Shown here: positions 62,596 through 64,000 of the stretch, one piece after another
Numbering within the stretch: position 1 is the first letter of the stretch
How the letters are laid out: each line of letters opens with the position of its first letter
Source: Neobacillus notoginsengisoli
Lineage (GTDB): Bacteria; Bacillota; Bacilli; Bacillales; Cytobacillaceae
NCBI RefSeq assembly: GCF_003515685.1
Contig: NZ_QWEG01000001.1
Location: 124,001-188,000, forward strand
Reading direction: 5' to 3'
DNA: 64,000 nt
The notes under the pieces: model-generated
The model's input: only the letters and a program-made list of their open reading frames with translations
Databases searched by the model: none
What the model was told of the DNA's origin: nothing
Position numbers and translations under genes: made by a program

Positions 62596-63201
62596 ATGAC
62601 AACTGAGATGATCCGGATTTTTGACGACAACATGGTTTGCATCGGGCAAAAGCCAAGGGAAGAAGTACATAAGGCAGGGGACTGGCACGAAACCTTCCAT
62701 TGCTGGTTCACCATCGGGGAGAATCTTCTTTTGCAAAAAAGGTCCCCGGATAAAAAGGACTATCCCGGCCTGTTCGATATCACTTCGGCCGGCCATTTAA
62801 CGGTAGATGAAACAATTGAAGACGGAATCAGGGAAGTGGAAGAAGAACTCGGAGTCAAAGTGGAATTTAAAGACTTGGTTTCACTTGGAGTCTTGAAGGA
62901 AGAAATCATTTTTGACGAAATGCGTGACCGGGAATTCTGCCATGTGTTTTTGTATGAATGCAAAACGATGCCGGAGTTTATTTTGCAAAAAGAAGAAGTT
63001 GAAAGCATGCATACAGTGAGGCTTGAGGATGCGATTAAACTGTTTGACGGAGTTGTTCGGGAAGTGGAAGTAACGCTGGTTGGCGGCCGGGAAGAAAAGC
63101 AAATCATAGGCTTGGACAGCTTTGTTGGACATGGTTCGTATTATTTTAAGGTTTTAAAACGGATTGAAGAAATTATGGCTAACAGGGAGTGCGCGCAATA
63201 A
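62596..63201 (+). CDS. Nudix hydrolase
   Basis: Hydrolyses nucleoside-diphosphate-linked or isoprenoid-type pyrophosphates. 201 residues; GCGGAGGAAGGG precedes the ATG. The Nudix box spans residues 66-87 with the pattern Gx5Ex7REVxEExG (GHLTVDETIEDGIREVEEEL then GV). The upstream part (QKPREEVHKAGDWHETFHCWF) resembles the isopentenyl-diphosphate isomerase-like Nudix group (YfcD type). It is convergent with the lipoprotein gene. Substrate unknown. Confidence 0.9.
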   Translation: MTTEMIRIFDDNMVCIGQKPREEVHKAGDWHETFHCWFTIGENLLLQKRSPDKKDYPGLFDITSAGHLTVDETIEDGIREVEEELGVKVEFKDLVSLGVLKEEIIFDEMRDREFCHVFLYECKTMPEFILQKEEVESMHTVRLEDAIKLFDGVVREVEVTLVGGREEKQIIGLDSFVGHGSYYFKVLKRIEEIMANRECAQ

Positions 63202-63227
63202 CCATTCACGCCTCCTGTTAGTTTGTA

Positions 63228-63605
63228 TCATCCTTCAACGATTGCAAGGTATTTCAAAAGCTTGCCTTCGTGTTCAACAAGCAAAATATCTCCTTGTTCT
63301 TTGGCGGAATAAATCTTTGCGCCGACAGGAAGTTTATTAGCCATTCCATCTTTAAAATTTGTCGTGCGTGAATTGGTTGTTTTAATTTCACCGACTTGCA
63401 TATCTTTTGTTAAAGTTAGCTCTTCTACCCAATCAATATTGGTTTGATAGATCACGCCATCATACTGAAAAATATCCGCATCGGGATCGAGTCTCAGGAC
63501 TTCTTCTGCATCAATCCGATCGATGGTTACTTCTGTCGTTTTGTCGGCAGCATAGCAGCCGGTAATGAAAATAAGGATTGAGGCAATGAAGATTAGTTTT
63601 TTCAC
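63228..63605 (-). CDS. Small lipoprotein, unknown function
   Basis: 125 residues from a GTG at 63605, preceded by AAAGGGGG. The signal peptide MKKLIFIASILIFITGC ends in lipobox ITGC, so Cys17 would be lipidated and the mature protein membrane-anchored outside the cell. The mature part is mostly beta-type with no recognised domain (RIDAEEVLRLDPDADIFQYD, then GAKIYSAKEQGDILLVEHEGKLLKYL). Similar small lipoproteins exist in bacilli, without known role. Confidence 0.8.
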   Translation of the reverse strand: MKKLIFIASILIFITGCYAADKTTEVTIDRIDAEEVLRLDPDADIFQYDGVIYQTNIDWVEELTLTKDMQVGEIKTTNSRTTNFKDGMANKLPVGAKIYSAKEQGDILLVEHEGKLLKYLAIVEG

Positions 63606-63705
63606 GCAAAGACCCCCTTTATCATTAGACGGGTGAGGTGGTCAGTTTATAACACTATTGTTTGTCGAGTTTTAATATATGAAAAAAGGCCTTTAATAGT
63701 AGGCC

Positions 63706-63891
63706 CTATGGCTGTTTTGCCTGCTGTTCAAGCAACTCTATAATCCTATCGAGTTTCCGGTCGGTTTCCTGCATCAAATGTTTAGTTGTGCTTGAATTAA
63801 TCAAAAGCCTCCTGATAAATAAGGCGAATGATAAAACGAATAATAGGATTAAAAACAAAAAGAATATAACAAAGAGTACATTGGCAAACAT
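63706..63891 (-). CDS. DUF4083-type small membrane protein
   Basis: 61 residues: an N-terminal transmembrane helix (VLFVIFFLFLILLFVLSFALFI), then RRLLINSS and a short charged amphipathic helix (LMQETDRKLDRIIELLEQQ) that may form a coiled coil. This is the layout of DUF4083 proteins. GGAGGTCC precedes the ATG at 63891. A weak leftward hairpin with T's overlaps its end (about 63684-63708). Confidence 0.8.
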   Translation of the reverse strand: MFANVLFVIFFLFLILLFVLSFALFIRRLLINSSTTKHLMQETDRKLDRIIELLEQQAKQP

Positions 63892-63940
63892 GAAAGGACC
63901 TCCGTAAATTAAAGTTTTTTAATAGTGGCAAGCTAGATTG

Positions 63941-64000
63941 ATTTGGACCCTTGTGGCTTCAAAAGTAGCTTAAGAGTCCGAATCCGTGTGTGATTCGGAC
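63941..64000. repeat. Array E: 52-bp repeat, cut by the window end
   Basis: ATTTGGACCC (63941-63950, a variant left half), 23 bases, GAGTCCGAAT (63974-63983), a 9-base loop CCGTGTGTG, then ATTCGGAC running off the window. Half-sites match array B and spacing matches all arrays. More units probably follow. Confidence 0.75.

Overview
The window looks like a chromosomal segment of a spore-forming member of the Bacillaceae (Bacillus in the broad sense). The evidence is the gene order trpS-oppABCDF-spx-mecA-coiA-pepF-spxH-yjbI-yjbK-yjbL-yjbM-nadK-yjbO-prpE-fabI-cotO, followed by yjcA, spoVIF and yjcD/F/G/H, which follows the B. subtilis yjb/yjc region closely. Spore coat genes, sigma-K-like promoters, a FapR operator, a trpS T-box and a RoxS/RsaE small RNA all fit Firmicutes. 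No plasmid, prophage or IS element is recognisable.

Region 1 (1-20 kb) is conserved core. It holds the 5' end of trpS with its T-box leader, the oligopeptide permease operon, Spx and its proteolysis partners (MecA adaptor for ClpCP, SpxH adaptor for ClpXP), cardiolipin synthase, CoiA and PepF. RoxS lies between pepF and spxH with a Rex-like operator upstream. A truncated globin, a CYTH protein, the small alarmone synthetase YjbM, NAD kinase and a pseudouridine synthase follow.

Region 2 (20-34 kb) starts with a striking 15-unit array of a 52-bp repeat, then prpE, FapR-controlled fabI and a sporulation block: cotO, a CotY/CotZ protein, yjcA, an accessory lipoprotein-spoVAC-spoVAD-spoVAEb cluster, a yjcZ-type peptide and spoVIF. 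The yjcD helicase, yjcF/G/H and a PgpA-like phosphatase close it.

Region 3 (34-64 kb) is more variable: cydABCD, an RDD membrane protein, a secreted M14 carboxypeptidase, two MFS transporters, a nucleotidyltransferase, a DUF985 cupin, an orphan haem-copper-oxidase-like membrane protein, a membrane-anchored subtilase, signal peptidase I, two near-identical DoxX genes around a TauE/SafE permease (each DoxX gene with an FNR-type box), several acetyltransferases, YfkAB, a frameshifted DUF3267 gene, a thioesterase and a Nudix hydrolase.

The most unusual content is intergenic. Five loci carry arrays of the same geometry (9-nt half-site, 9-nt loop, complementary half-site, 25-nt spacer; 52-bp period) built from four unrelated half-site sequences. 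Two dispersed families have a 21-bp period. The palindrome TTTTGCAAAA occurs 21 times by my manual count, almost all beyond 25 kb. A densely folded segment near 56.6-56.8 kb with a terminator may be an unrecognised regulatory RNA. All coordinates were read by hand; no searches or folding programs were run.
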